From assembly GCA_029203105.1 (NCBI GenBank), contig CP119318.1, forward strand, positions 2,370,501-2,434,500: a DNA stretch of 64,000 bases. The letters are read 5' to 3'. The position numbers and the translations under genes were made by a program. The stretch comes from Candidatus Kaistia colombiensis (GTDB lineage: Bacteria; Pseudomonadota; Alphaproteobacteria; Rhizobiales; Kaistiaceae). Shown piece after piece: positions 48,472 through 57,079 of this stretch (position 1 is its first letter; every line of letters starts with the position of its first letter). The notes beneath the pieces are model-generated. The model saw nothing but the letters and a program-made list of their open reading frames with translations, searched no databases and was not told the origin of the DNA.

Positions 48472-50562
48472 CTACCCGTTATCGTTGATTTTGCCGGCGA
48501 CGACCTGGATGGCGAAGGCGGTCGAGAAGGCAGTCTCCTTCAGCCGGTCGAACCGGCCGGAGGCGCCGCCATGGCCGGCGTCCATGTTGGTCTTGAGCAG
48601 AAGCGGCGCGTTGCCGGTCCTGCGCTCGCGCAGCTTGGCGACCCATTTGGCCGGTTCCCAATAGGTGACGCGGGGATCGGTCAGGCCGCCGATCGCCAGG
48701 ATCGGCGGGTAGGCGTGCGCGCCGACATTGTCATAGGGCGAATAGGCCGCGATCGTCGCAAAGTCCTCGGCGCTTGCGATCGGATTGCCCCATTCCGGCC
48801 ATTCCGGCGGCGTCAGCGGCAGCGTGTCGTCGAGCATGGTGTTGAGCACGTCGACGAACGGCACTTCGGCGATGATGCCGCCGAACAGGTCCGGCTGCAT
48901 GTTGGCGACGGCGCCCATCAGCATGCCACCGGCCGAGCCGCCCCAGGCGACGATCTTTCCGCGCGACGTGTAGCCTTCCTTCGCCAGATAGTCGCCGACG
49001 GTGATGAAGTCGGTAAAGGTGTTCATCTTCTTCTCGCGCCGGCCATCCGCATACCAGCGGAAGCCCTTGTCCTTGCCGCCGCGGATATGGGCGATGGCAT
49101 AGACGAAGCCGCGATCGACCAGCGACAGCCGCGAGATCGAGAACGAGGCGGGAATGGTGATGCCATAGGCGCCGTAGCCATAGAGCAGGCAGGGCGCGCT
49201 GCCGTCGAGCTTGGTGTCCTTGTGGTAGAGCAGCGACACCGGCACCGTCTCGCCGTCGGCGGCTCTAGCGAACACCCGGCGGGTGACATAGTCGGCCGGG
49301 TTGTGGCCGGAGGGGATTTCCTCTTCCTTGCGCAACGTCCGCTCGCGCGTCGCCATGTCGTAGTCATAGACGCGCGAGGGCGTCGTCATCGACGAATAGG
49401 TGAAGCGCAGCGTCGTGGTGTCGAACTCGTAGCCGTCGCCCATGCCGAGCGAATAGGCTTCCTCGTCGAAGGCGATCGCGTGCTCCTCGCCGCTGGCGAG
49501 CGCCCGCACGATGATCCGCGGCAGGCCCGCGAAGCGCTCGAGCCGGACCATGTAGTCCTTGTAGACCGTCATGCCGAGGATCAGCGTGCCGGGCGTATGC
49601 GGCACGAGATCGACCCAGTTCCCGCGACCGGGCGCGGCGACCGGCGCGGTGACGATCTTGAAGTCCTCGGCGCCGCCGGCATTGGTCAGGATGTAGAGCG
49701 TATCGCCGCTGTGATCGACGGAATATTCCTCCGCCGTCACCCGCTCGGCGATCAGCCGGTGCGCGCCGGTCGGATCTTCCGCGTCGAGCAGATGCACTTC
49801 CGATGTCTCGTGGTCGTGGCTGTCGATCAGGATGTAGCGCGAGGATTGCGTCTGGCCGACGCCGAGGAAAAAGCCGGGATCCTTTTCCTCGAACACGAGC
49901 ACGTCCTCGGACTGCGGCGTGCCGACGACGTGGCGATAGATTCGGCAGGGGCGGTGATTGTCGTCCAGCACCGTGTAGAACAGCGTGTTGCTGTCGGCCG
50001 CCCAGGCGCCGCCGCCCGTCGACGCCTCGATCGCGTCGCTCAAATCGGCGCCGCTGGCGATGTCGCGCACATGCAGCGTGTAATATTCGGAGCCCTTGTC
50101 GTCATAGGCGAAGGCGAGGCGCTTGTGGTCGGGGCTGTGATCGGCGCTGCCGAGCCGGAAATAGGCGCGGCCGGCCGCCATCTGGTTGCCGTCGAGCAGG
50201 ATCGTCTCCGGGCCGTTGCCGTCGCGCGCTGTCCGCACGATCAATGGCTGCTCGGCGCCCTCGGTGAAGCGCATCGCATAGGCGAAGGCGCCATCGGGCG
50301 AAGGCACGGAGGAATCATCCTCCTTGATGCGGGCGCGCATCTCGGCGAACAGCTTCGCCTGCAGTTCTTCCGTCTCGGCCATGGCGGTCGCCGTGTGGGC
50401 GTTTTCGGCTTCGAGATAGTCGCGGATTTCCTGCGAAAGCAGTGTCGGGTCGCGCATCACCTCCTGCCAGTTCTCGGCGCGCAGCCAAGCGTAATCGTCG
50501 GTCAGGGTGACGCCGTGAACGGTGTGAGTCGCGGCGTGCTTGGCGGCGAGGGGCGAGGTCAA
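48472..50562 (-). CDS. ptrB: Oligopeptidase B (S9 prolyl-oligopeptidase family)
   Basis: 696 aa. I chose TTG 50562 (MTSPLAAKHAATHTVHG) because CAGGAG lies 7 nt upstream; the family usually starts here. The N-terminal beta-propeller precedes the alpha/beta-hydrolase domain, with the serine nucleophile in 'VAWGGSAGGMLMGAVANM' and the catalytic His in 'KTNMDAGHGGASGRFD'. 'LYGYGAYGITIPASFSISRL' and 'HIRGGKDKGFRWYADGRREK' are typical of OpdB. It cuts short peptides after basic residues in the cytoplasm; there is no signal peptide. Confidence 0.9.
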   Translation of the reverse strand: MTSPLAAKHAATHTVHGVTLTDDYAWLRAENWQEVMRDPTLLSQEIRDYLEAENAHTATAMAETEELQAKLFAEMRARIKEDDSSVPSPDGAFAYAMRFTEGAEQPLIVRTARDGNGPETILLDGNQMAAGRAYFRLGSADHSPDHKRLAFAYDDKGSEYYTLHVRDIASGADLSDAIEASTGGGAWAADSNTLFYTVLDDNHRPCRIYRHVVGTPQSEDVLVFEEKDPGFFLGVGQTQSSRYILIDSHDHETSEVHLLDAEDPTGAHRLIAERVTAEEYSVDHSGDTLYILTNAGGAEDFKIVTAPVAAPGRGNWVDLVPHTPGTLILGMTVYKDYMVRLERFAGLPRIIVRALASGEEHAIAFDEEAYSLGMGDGYEFDTTTLRFTYSSMTTPSRVYDYDMATRERTLRKEEEIPSGHNPADYVTRRVFARAADGETVPVSLLYHKDTKLDGSAPCLLYGYGAYGITIPASFSISRLSLVDRGFVYAIAHIRGGKDKGFRWYADGRREKKMNTFTDFITVGDYLAKEGYTSRGKIVAWGGSAGGMLMGAVANMQPDLFGGIIAEVPFVDVLNTMLDDTLPLTPPEWPEWGNPIASAEDFATIAAYSPYDNVGAHAYPPILAIGGLTDPRVTYWEPAKWVAKLRERRTGNAPLLLKTNMDAGHGGASGRFDRLKETAFSTAFAIQVVAGKINDNG

Positions 50563-50732
50563 AGGGGGGCTCCTGCGGGAATGCGAGTTGGGTTGCCGGA
50601 TCCTGGTCGGGGCGAGGCTGCGCCCTTGGCGACCCGGCAGGGTCTCACGGAATGTTGCGGCACAATATGGCACAAACGGCGAGAGGGTGAGACGCCTGCT
50701 TCAGGGGTGGCCGAGGCGTCGGGCGGAAACCG

Positions 50733-51167
50733 TCAGTCCTTCGAGCCGTCGTCCGGCTTCAGCTTCAGCGCCGTGCCGTTGGTGCAGTAGCGCAGTCCGG
50801 TCGGCGCCGGCCCATCGGGGAACAGATGGCCGAGATGCGCCTCGCAGCTGGCGCAGACGATCTCGGTGCGCACCATGCCATGCGAGCGATCCGTCACTTC
50901 GCCGACGGCGGCGTCGTCGACTGCCGCGAAGAAGCTCGGCCAGCCGCTGCCCGATTCATACTTCGTCTCCGAGCGGAACAGCGGCGCGCCGCAGGCGACG
51001 CAGGCATAAAGCCCGGCGCGCTTCTCGTGCAGATAGGGGCCGGTGCCGGGCCGCTCGGTCGCCTGCTGGCGGGTCACGGCATATTGCTCGGGCGTCAGTT
51101 CGGCGCGCCATTCGGCATCCGTCTTCTCGACCTTGCGTCCGGCTTCGGGGCGGTTGTTCGTGGTCAT
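50733..51167 (-). CDS. msrB: Peptide-methionine (R)-S-oxide reductase
   Basis: 144 aa. Catalytic Cys128 lies in 'GLRYCTNGTAL'. Zinc-binding cysteines are two pairs, C56/C59 (CVACG) and C105/C108 (CASC), so it is the zinc-containing MsrB type. 'ESGSGWPSFFAAV' and 'DRSHGMVRTEIVC' complete the family pattern. It repairs methionine R-sulfoxide in oxidised proteins with thioredoxin. The usual MsrB resolving Cys may be served by another residue; I did not find it in its common place. It stands alone upstream of the peptidase gene on the same strand. Confidence 0.9.
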   Translation of the reverse strand: MTTNNRPEAGRKVEKTDAEWRAELTPEQYAVTRQQATERPGTGPYLHEKRAGLYACVACGAPLFRSETKYESGSGWPSFFAAVDDAAVGEVTDRSHGMVRTEIVCASCEAHLGHLFPDGPAPTGLRYCTNGTALKLKPDDGSKD

Positions 51168-51412
51168 GCGCGCTCCTGTCGATCAGCGGCCGAAAGGGCG
51201 GCCCGCCAGATGGCAATCGGGTGAAACACAAGCTGAGCCCTCTAGATAGGCTATCGGTGCAATTTCACAATTGGCCGTGATCACGTTGTCGCGCCTGTCG
51301 CTTTACGGTCCGACTTGTCTTGGGTTGGCGCTCTCACCGTGCTTTATCTGTGACCATCCATCGAATCACCCGCTGATTGTCCGAGATGTCCTGAGCAGGA
51401 GGAGCCGATTAC

Positions 51413-51898
51413 ATGCTGCGCACCGCTAGTCTTGCGCTCGCGCTGTTCGTCTTCTGGCTGCTTCTATCCGGCCATTACACCGTCTGGCTGGTGGTTTCCG
51501 GCCTTGTCGTGTCGATCCTGCTCGCGCTGGCGGGGCGCCGGCTCGGCTTCGCCGACGACGAGGGGCATCCAATCGAGCGCATCGTCGACGGATGGCTCTA
51601 TTGGCCCTGGTTGGCGCGCGAGATCGTCAAGTCGTCGATCTCGGTGACCAAGATCATCCTCGACCCGAAGCTGCCGATCTCGCCGCAGCTTTTCCACACC
51701 AAGGTGTCGGCTCGCACGCCGGTGGGTGTCGCGACCTATGCCAATTCGATCACGTTGACGCCGGGCACCATCACCGTCGGGGTCGATCGCGAGCATGACC
51801 GCTTTCTCGTCCATGCGCTGACCAAGGCCGGCGCCGACGACGTCGAGGCAGGTGAAATGGACCGCCGGGTCAAGCAGTTCGAGGGGAGGGCGGAATGA
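51413..51898 (+). CDS. mnhE: Mrp-type Na+/H+ antiporter subunit E
   Basis: 161 aa, with AGGAGGAG about 9 nt before the ATG. N-terminal helices 'LALFVFWLLLSGHYTVWLVV' and 'GWLYWPWLAREIVKSSI', then a cytoplasmic domain with 'SARTPVGVATYANSITLTPG', the MrpE signature. It is the first gene of a ten-gene antiporter operon (to 58751) and overlaps the next gene by 4 bp. E-type subunits help assemble the complex in the inner membrane. The position as first gene matches MbhA in the archaeal Mbh order. Confidence 0.9.
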   Translation: MLRTASLALALFVFWLLLSGHYTVWLVVSGLVVSILLALAGRRLGFADDEGHPIERIVDGWLYWPWLAREIVKSSISVTKIILDPKLPISPQLFHTKVSARTPVGVATYANSITLTPGTITVGVDREHDRFLVHALTKAGADDVEAGEMDRRVKQFEGRAE

Positions 51899-52173
51899 TC
51901 GCCGCCGCCCTTCTGGCCGTCCTCGTCGCCATGGCGCTGGTCGTGGTGCGCGCGTTGCGCGGACCGACCACCTTCGACCGGCTGCTGGCCGCCAACACGA
52001 TCGGCAATGGCGCGATCCTGGTGCTGGCCCTGTTCGGCTTCCTGACCGGCCGGCCGGAATTCCTCGATCTCGGCTTGACCTATGCGCTGCTCAACTATGT
52101 CGGCATCTTCGCCGTGCTGAAATTCTTCCGGCAAGGCTCGCTCGGTGCCGAGGCGGAGGCCGAAAAGCGATGA
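51895..52173 (+). CDS. mnhF: Mrp-type antiporter subunit F
   Basis: 92 aa, three membrane helices, typical of MrpF. It starts with an ATGA overlap with mnhE. 'VVVRALRGPTTFDRLLAANT' is the conserved segment after the first helix, followed by 'FLDLGLTYALLNYVGIFAVL'. It is equivalent to MbhB. It would sit in the membrane arm of the complex. Confidence 0.9.
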   Translation: MIAAALLAVLVAMALVVVRALRGPTTFDRLLAANTIGNGAILVLALFGFLTGRPEFLDLGLTYALLNYVGIFAVLKFFRQGSLGAEAEAEKR

Positions 52174-52553
52174 TCGATCTCCTGCGCGACATCGTCGCCG
52201 GCCTGTTCCTGTTCGCGGGCGCCTTCTTCCTGCTTGCAGGCGCCATCGGCATGAACCGGATGCCGGATCTCTTCACCCGCATGCACGCCGCCTCCGTCGC
52301 CGACACGCTCGGCGTCAGCCTGATGCTGGTCGGCATGGTGTTCCTGGCCGGCTTCACGCTGGTGACGGTCAAGCTCGTCTTCCTGATGGCGTTCCTTCTG
52401 TTCATGGGGCCGGTGGCGTCGCATGCGCTTGCCGCGGCGGCGCTGCAGGCCGGCGTCAAGCCGGTGCTGGCCGATGATCGCGGCGCGAAGGCCAAGCTCG
52501 CCGCGAAGGCTCCCGCGCGCAAGAAGTCCACTCGCAAGCGGGGCAAGGCATGA
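52170..52553 (+). CDS. mnhG: Mrp-type antiporter subunit G
   Basis: 127 aa from ATG 52170, overlapping the mnhF stop. Three helices; the family core is 'LAGAIGMNRMPDLFTRMHAA', and 'VKLVFLMAFLLFMGPVASHA' forms the last helix. It has a basic Ala/Lys/Arg-rich C-terminal tail ('KSTRKRGKA') that is longer than usual. Equivalent to MbhC. Its stop overlaps the next start, again 4 bp. Confidence 0.9.
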   Translation: MIDLLRDIVAGLFLFAGAFFLLAGAIGMNRMPDLFTRMHAASVADTLGVSLMLVGMVFLAGFTLVTVKLVFLMAFLLFMGPVASHALAAAALQAGVKPVLADDRGAKAKLAAKAPARKKSTRKRGKA

Positions 52554-53101
52554 TCGACGCCGCCATGATCGAGACCGCGGTCACCATCATCCTGCTGCTG
52601 CTCCTCGGCGCGGTCGCCATCGGCATTGTCCGCGTGCGCGGGCTTTTCGCCGCCGTGGTGCTGCTTGGCGTCTACAGCCTGCTGATGGCAACGCTGTTCA
52701 TCGTGCTCGACGCCGTCGATGTCGCCATGACCGAGGCGGCCGTCGGTGCCGGCGTTTCGACCGTCTTCTTCCTTGGCGCCCTATGGCTGACCGACACGGT
52801 CGAGGCGCCGGCCAAGCGCCGCCAGCTGATGCCGCTCATCGTCGCGCTGGTGACGGCCGGGGCGCTGCTCTGGGGGCTGAGCGACCTGCCGCAATTCGGC
52901 TCTCCCGACCAGCCGATCCACCGTCAGGGCGCGGATTATCTGGCCAGCTCGCTGCCGGATACCGGCATTCCGAACGTCGTCACCTCGGTGCTGGCGAGCT
53001 ATCGCGGCTTCGACACGCTGGGCGAGACCACCGTCGTCTTCACCGCCGGCATCGGCATCCTGGCGCTGTTGCGGCGCCGGCGCGGCGAGGGAGGAAACTG
53101 A
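52550..53101 (+). CDS. MrpA C-terminal-like subunit (MbhD/MbhE fusion, DUF4040)
   Basis: 183 aa. The N-terminal half matches MbhD/DUF4040 ('VRVRGLFAAVVLLGVYSLLM', 'VAMTEAAVGAGVSTVFFLGA'), and the second half matches MbhE, with 'PNVVTSVLASYRGFDTLGET', the conserved segment preceding MrpB. In classical Mrp these pieces form the C terminus of the large MrpA; here they stand as a separate gene, as in archaeal Mbh and in group-type Mrp without MrpA. Start and stop overlap with neighbours. Confidence 0.85.
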   Translation: MIDAAMIETAVTIILLLLLGAVAIGIVRVRGLFAAVVLLGVYSLLMATLFIVLDAVDVAMTEAAVGAGVSTVFFLGALWLTDTVEAPAKRRQLMPLIVALVTAGALLWGLSDLPQFGSPDQPIHRQGADYLASSLPDTGIPNVVTSVLASYRGFDTLGETTVVFTAGIGILALLRRRRGEGGN

Positions 53102-53520
53102 TGCGGCTCGATGTCGTCCTGCGCGTCACCACCAAGTTCATGCTGGCGCCGCTGCTGCTTTTCGCGCTCTACGTCCAGTTCCATGGCGATTACGGCCCCG
53201 GCGGCGGCTTCCAGGCCGGCGTCATCGCGGCGGCGGCGATCATCCTCTACGGTCTGATCAACGGGCTCGGCCCGGCACAGAAGATCGTTCCGGTCGGCCT
53301 GCTTGAGGTGCTGATCCCGGGCGGCGTGCTGATCTATGTCGGCGTCGGCATCGCCGGCATGCTGCTGGGCGACAATTTCCTCGACTACAATCATCTCGCC
53401 CATGACAGCGTCCATGGCCAAGAATGGGGCGTGTTCCTGGTCGAGATCGGGGTGTTTCTCACCGTCTTCTCGACGATGATCGCGATCTACTACGCCTTTG
53501 CCGGCCGGAGGCGCTCGTGA
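53101..53520 (+). CDS. mnhB: Mrp-type antiporter subunit B
   Basis: 139 aa, four membrane helices. 'YVQFHGDYGPGGGFQAGVIA' is the hallmark segment of MrpB, and 'GQEWGVFLVEIGVFLTVFST' the last helix region. Its ATG shares one base with the preceding TGA. Equivalent to MbhF. It forms part of the transfer path of the membrane module. Confidence 0.9.
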   Translation: MRLDVVLRVTTKFMLAPLLLFALYVQFHGDYGPGGGFQAGVIAAAAIILYGLINGLGPAQKIVPVGLLEVLIPGGVLIYVGVGIAGMLLGDNFLDYNHLAHDSVHGQEWGVFLVEIGVFLTVFSTMIAIYYAFAGRRRS

Positions 53521-53927
53521 TCGCGCATTTCAGCCAGATCGCCACGATCTTCCTGCTGGTCGCCGGGCTCTATGTCGTCATCGCGCGCGGCAACATGGTC
53601 AAGAAGCTGATCGGCCTGTCTCTGTTCCAGACCTCGGTCTACCTGCTCTACATCCTGCCAGGAAAAGTGCTGGGCGGCACCGCCCCGATCCTTGATGCGA
53701 GCTTCGCGGTCTATGCCAATCCGCTGCCGCATGTGCTGATCCTGACCGCCATCGTCGTCGGCATCGCGACGCTCGCCCTTGGCCTGACGCTGGTGGTGCG
53801 GATCAAGGAGGCCTACGGCACGATCGAGGAGGACGAGATCCTCGCCCGGGACGGCTCGAAGGAGAGCGTGACGGACAAGGTGAAGATCGCCGGCAACAAG
53901 ACCGGCCGGGGCGGGAACGGGGCATGA
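53517..53927 (+). CDS. mnhC: Mrp-type antiporter subunit C
   Basis: 136 aa from GTG 53517, overlapping the mnhB stop (GTGA). It is NuoK-like: three helices with 'NMVKKLIGLSLFQTSVYLLY' and 'ANPLPHVLILTAIVVGIATL'. The C-terminal tail is charged and about 35 residues longer than the compact core. Equivalent to MbhG. It links the D subunit to the rest of the complex. Confidence 0.9.
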   Translation: MIAHFSQIATIFLLVAGLYVVIARGNMVKKLIGLSLFQTSVYLLYILPGKVLGGTAPILDASFAVYANPLPHVLILTAIVVGIATLALGLTLVVRIKEAYGTIEEDEILARDGSKESVTDKVKIAGNKTGRGGNGA

Positions 53928-55405
53928 TCACTCATCATCTGCCGGTCCTGCTCATCCTGGCGCCGCTGCTGGGAGCGATCCTCGCGGCCCTGTCGCGAAA
54001 CGGCTTTGCCGCCTGGCTGATCGCCCTTGTCGCCTCGGCGCTGACGGCGGCGATCGCCGTCGCGCTGCTCTGGCGGGTGCAGGCGGAAGGCGTCATCTCC
54101 TATCGCCTCGGCGGCTGGGCGCCGGAACTCGGCATCGAATATCGCGTCGACGCGGTCAACGCGCTGATCGTCCTGCTCGTCGGCGTCGTCGCCCTGGTGA
54201 CGATGATTTTCGCCCGCCGCAGCGTGCTGGCCGAGATCATCCCCGAGCGAGTCGCCTGGTTCTACACGATGATGCTGCTCTGCATCGCCGGCCTACTCGG
54301 CATGGCGGTGACGGGCGACGCCTTCAATGCCTTCGTCTTCCTCGAGATCTCGTCGCTTTCGACCTATACGCTGATCGCGCTCGGTCGCGATCGCCGGGCG
54401 CTGGTCGCCGCCTACCAATATCTGATCGTCGGCACCATCGGCGCGACCTTCTACGTCATCGGCGTCGGCCTGATCTATCTCGTCACCGGCACGCTCAATC
54501 TCGGCCTGATCGTCGAGCGGCTCGGCGCGATTGAGAGCTCGCGCGCGCTGATCGTGGCCGAGGCCTTTATCGTCGCCGGCATCGGTCTCAAGCTGGCGCT
54601 GTTCCCGCTGCATGCCTGGCTGCCGAACGCCTATGCCTACGCGCCCTCCAGCGCCTCCGTGCTGCTCGCTTCGACGGCGACCAAGGTGGCGGTTTACCTG
54701 CTGGCACGCTTCCTGTTCACCGTCTTCGGCGGCGATGTAGGGCCCGGCGGCATTCCGATCGGCGCGATCCTGATCGTGCTGTCGGTCGCGGCGATGTTCC
54801 TCGCCTCGGCGGCGGCGGTTTTCCAGAACGACGTCAAGCGCATCCTCGCCTTCTCGTCGGTCGGCCAGATCGGCTACATCACGCTCGGCCTGGCGCTTGT
54901 CAATCCGACCGGCCTGACCGGCGGCCTGCTGCACCTCTTCAATCATGCGCTGATGAAGGGCGCCGCCTTCATGGCGATCGGCGCGATCGTGCTGCGCGCC
55001 GGCACCGCCAAGCTGGACGAACTCTCCGGTATCGGCCGCGTGATGCCGTGGACCGTCGCGGCGCTCACCGTCGCCGGTCTCGGCCTGATCGGTGTGCCCG
55101 GCACCAGCGGTTTCGTCTCGAAATACTATCTGATCCTGGGCGCGCTCGAGGCCGGCCATGGCTGGCTGGCGATCCTGATCGTCGCGAGTTCCTTCATCGC
55201 CGTGCTCTATGTCGGCCGCTTCGTCGAGGTGATGTGGTTCCGCGAGCCGGCGCAGGCCGCGCGCGAAAGCCGGGAGGCGCCGCTCGAAATGCTGCTGCCG
55301 ATGTGGGTTCTGGCCGGCGCCACGATCTGGTTCGGTCTCGACGCCGAGGGACCGGCCGCTCTCGCCCGCGCGGCGGCGAACGCGCTGCTCAAGGTGGCGC
55401 CATGA
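53924..55405 (+). CDS. mnhD: Mrp-type antiporter subunit D (first of three D-like proteins)
   Basis: 493 aa, about 14 helices, homologous to NuoL/M/N. Ion-path residues are all visible: Glu141 in TM5 ('FVFLEISSLSTY'), Lys223 in TM7 ('GLKLALFPLHAWLP') and Lys254 in TM8 ('TATKVAVYLL'). 'RILAFSSVGQIGYITLGLAL' is typical. Equivalent to MbhH. It overlaps mnhC by 4 bp and the next gene by 4 bp, so it belongs to one tightly coupled operon. It is a proton or sodium translocating subunit. Confidence 0.9.
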   Translation: MITHHLPVLLILAPLLGAILAALSRNGFAAWLIALVASALTAAIAVALLWRVQAEGVISYRLGGWAPELGIEYRVDAVNALIVLLVGVVALVTMIFARRSVLAEIIPERVAWFYTMMLLCIAGLLGMAVTGDAFNAFVFLEISSLSTYTLIALGRDRRALVAAYQYLIVGTIGATFYVIGVGLIYLVTGTLNLGLIVERLGAIESSRALIVAEAFIVAGIGLKLALFPLHAWLPNAYAYAPSSASVLLASTATKVAVYLLARFLFTVFGGDVGPGGIPIGAILIVLSVAAMFLASAAAVFQNDVKRILAFSSVGQIGYITLGLALVNPTGLTGGLLHLFNHALMKGAAFMAIGAIVLRAGTAKLDELSGIGRVMPWTVAALTVAGLGLIGVPGTSGFVSKYYLILGALEAGHGWLAILIVASSFIAVLYVGRFVEVMWFREPAQAARESREAPLEMLLPMWVLAGATIWFGLDAEGPAALARAAANALLKVAP

Positions 55406-56859
55406 TGACGATCAGCGATCCGACCCTGCTGGCGCTCGCGCTTGCCGTTCCGGCGCTGGCGACGCTCGCCATCGCCTTGCTCGGCCGCCGGCCGAATTTT
55501 CGCGAGGCGTCGACCCTCGTTGCTTCCGCGCTGCTCTTCGGCGTCGTCATGACGCTTCTGGCGCATGTGCTGGCGGGGGCGCGGCCGGAGCTCTTCCTGC
55601 TCTCGGTCGCGCCGGGCCTGACGCTGGCGCTGAAGGTCGATCCGCTCGGCATGCTGTTCGCCGCCGTCGCCGCGACGCTCTGGATCGTCAACTCGGTCTA
55701 TTCGGTCGGCTATATGCGCGGCAATGACGAGCCGCGGCAGACGATCTTCTACGCCTGCTTCGCCATCGCCATCTTCGCCACCATGGGGCTGGCTTTCTCG
55801 GGCAACCTGTTCACCTTGTTCGTCTTCTACGAGGTGCTGTCGCTCTCGACCTATCCGCTCGTGACCCACAAGCAGGGCCCGGCGGCGATGCGGGCAGGGC
55901 GGGTCTATCTGCTCACACTGATCGGGGCCTCGATGGTTCTGCTGTTGCCGGCGATCGTCTGGACCGGCCTCGTCGCCGGCACGCTCGATTTTCGCACCGG
56001 CGGCATTCTCTCCGGCAAGCTCGGCGACGGCGCTTTGGCGCTGCTCTTCGCCATGTTCGTGTTCGGCACGGCGAAGGCGGCGGTGATGCCGCTGCATCGC
56101 TGGCTGCCGGCCGCGATGGTGGCGCCGACGCCGGTGTCGGCGCTTCTCCACGCGGTCGCCGTGGTCAAGGCGGGCGTCTTCACCATATTGAAGGTGGTCG
56201 TTTCCGTCTTCGGCCTCGAGACCCTGCAGGCGACCGGCGCAAGCGAATGGCTGGTCTATGTCGCCGGCTTCACCATCGTGGCGGCGTCCGTCGTCGCGCT
56301 CCGGGCGGACGATCTGAAGCGCCGCCTCGCTTATTCGACCATCGGCCAGCTTTCCTATGTCGTGCTGGCGGCGGCGCTGGCATCCCCCGTCGCCGTCATC
56401 GGCGCGGCGCTGCACATCGCCGCCCATGCCGTTTCGAAGATCACCCTGTTCTTCGCCGCCGGCTCCGTCTACACGGCCGAGCACGTGACGAAGGTCAGCC
56501 AGATGGACGGGATCGGCCGCCGCATGCCCTGGACGATGGGCGCGTTTGCCATCGGCGCGCTCTCGATGATCGGCCTGCCGCCAACGGCCGGGTTTCTCGG
56601 CAAATGGTTCATCCTCGATGCGGCGACCGGCGCGACCAACTGGTTCGCGGTCGGTGTCATCCTCGTCTCGACCGTGCTGAATGCCGCCTATTTCCTGCCG
56701 ATCCTGATGCGCGCCTTTTTGCGGCCGGCGGAGGGGCCGCGCAAGGAAGCGCCGCTCGCGATGGTGATCGCTCTGACCGTCACGGCGGTCGGGACGATCC
56801 TGCTTTTCCTGTTCCCCGGCGTGCCGTTCCGCCTCGCTTCGATGATCGTGGGAGGGTGA
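55402..56859 (+). CDS. Second MrpD/NuoN-like antiporter subunit
   Basis: 485 aa from ATG 55402, overlapping the mnhD stop. It belongs to the proton-conducting membrane transporter family. Key residues are kept: Glu144 in TM5 ('FVFYEVLSLSTYP'), Lys225 in TM7 ('GTAKAAVMPLHRWLP') and Lys256 in TM8 ('AVVKAGVFTIL'). 'RRLAYSTIGQLSYVVLAAAL' follows. It is distinct in sequence from mnhD, and so not a recent duplicate. It adds a second ion-translocating unit to the complex, like the extra subunits in Mbx/complex I relatives. Confidence 0.88.
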   Translation: MMTISDPTLLALALAVPALATLAIALLGRRPNFREASTLVASALLFGVVMTLLAHVLAGARPELFLLSVAPGLTLALKVDPLGMLFAAVAATLWIVNSVYSVGYMRGNDEPRQTIFYACFAIAIFATMGLAFSGNLFTLFVFYEVLSLSTYPLVTHKQGPAAMRAGRVYLLTLIGASMVLLLPAIVWTGLVAGTLDFRTGGILSGKLGDGALALLFAMFVFGTAKAAVMPLHRWLPAAMVAPTPVSALLHAVAVVKAGVFTILKVVVSVFGLETLQATGASEWLVYVAGFTIVAASVVALRADDLKRRLAYSTIGQLSYVVLAAALASPVAVIGAALHIAAHAVSKITLFFAAGSVYTAEHVTKVSQMDGIGRRMPWTMGAFAIGALSMIGLPPTAGFLGKWFILDAATGATNWFAVGVILVSTVLNAAYFLPILMRAFLRPAEGPRKEAPLAMVIALTVTAVGTILLFLFPGVPFRLASMIVGG

Positions 56860-56860
56860 G

Positions 56861-57079
56861 ATGGATCGCTTGCGTCGCCTTGTGTTGATCGCCCTGGCCG
56901 TCGTGCTCGTCCTGCTGGTCGTCGCCGACACTTTCGTCACCCATCACGCCAGCTTCGGCATCGACGGCACGCCGGGCTTTGCCGCCAGGTTCAGTCTGGT
57001 CAGCGCCGCCATCGCGGTTGCGGTGTCCTATGGCTGGGGGCTGCTGATGCGGCGTCCGGGGGAGCGGGCGGATGACTGA
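56861..57079 (+). CDS. Small two-helix membrane protein in the antiporter operon
   Basis: 72 aa, one base after the preceding stop, overlapping the next gene by 8 bp. Two hydrophobic stretches: 'LVLIALAVVLVLLVVADTFV' and 'LVSAAIAVAVSYGWGLLM', separated by a short loop 'THHASFGIDGTPGFAARF'. No known family is evident to me. Tight placement between two D-like subunits implies a role in assembly or as an accessory subunit of the complex. Confidence 0.75.
   Translation: MDRLRRLVLIALAVVLVLLVVADTFVTHHASFGIDGTPGFAARFSLVSAAIAVAVSYGWGLLMRRPGERADD

Noticed and set aside
48571..50790. Plus-strand open frame (739 codons) opposite oligopeptidase B
   Set aside because: Same antisense artefact; the minus strand holds a full catalytic enzyme with nucleophile and His motifs.
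55207..56940. Minus-strand open frame (577 codons) opposite antiporter subunits
   Set aside because: Rich in Arg, His, Asp and Gln and without membrane segments or motifs; the plus strand is a tightly coupled operon.
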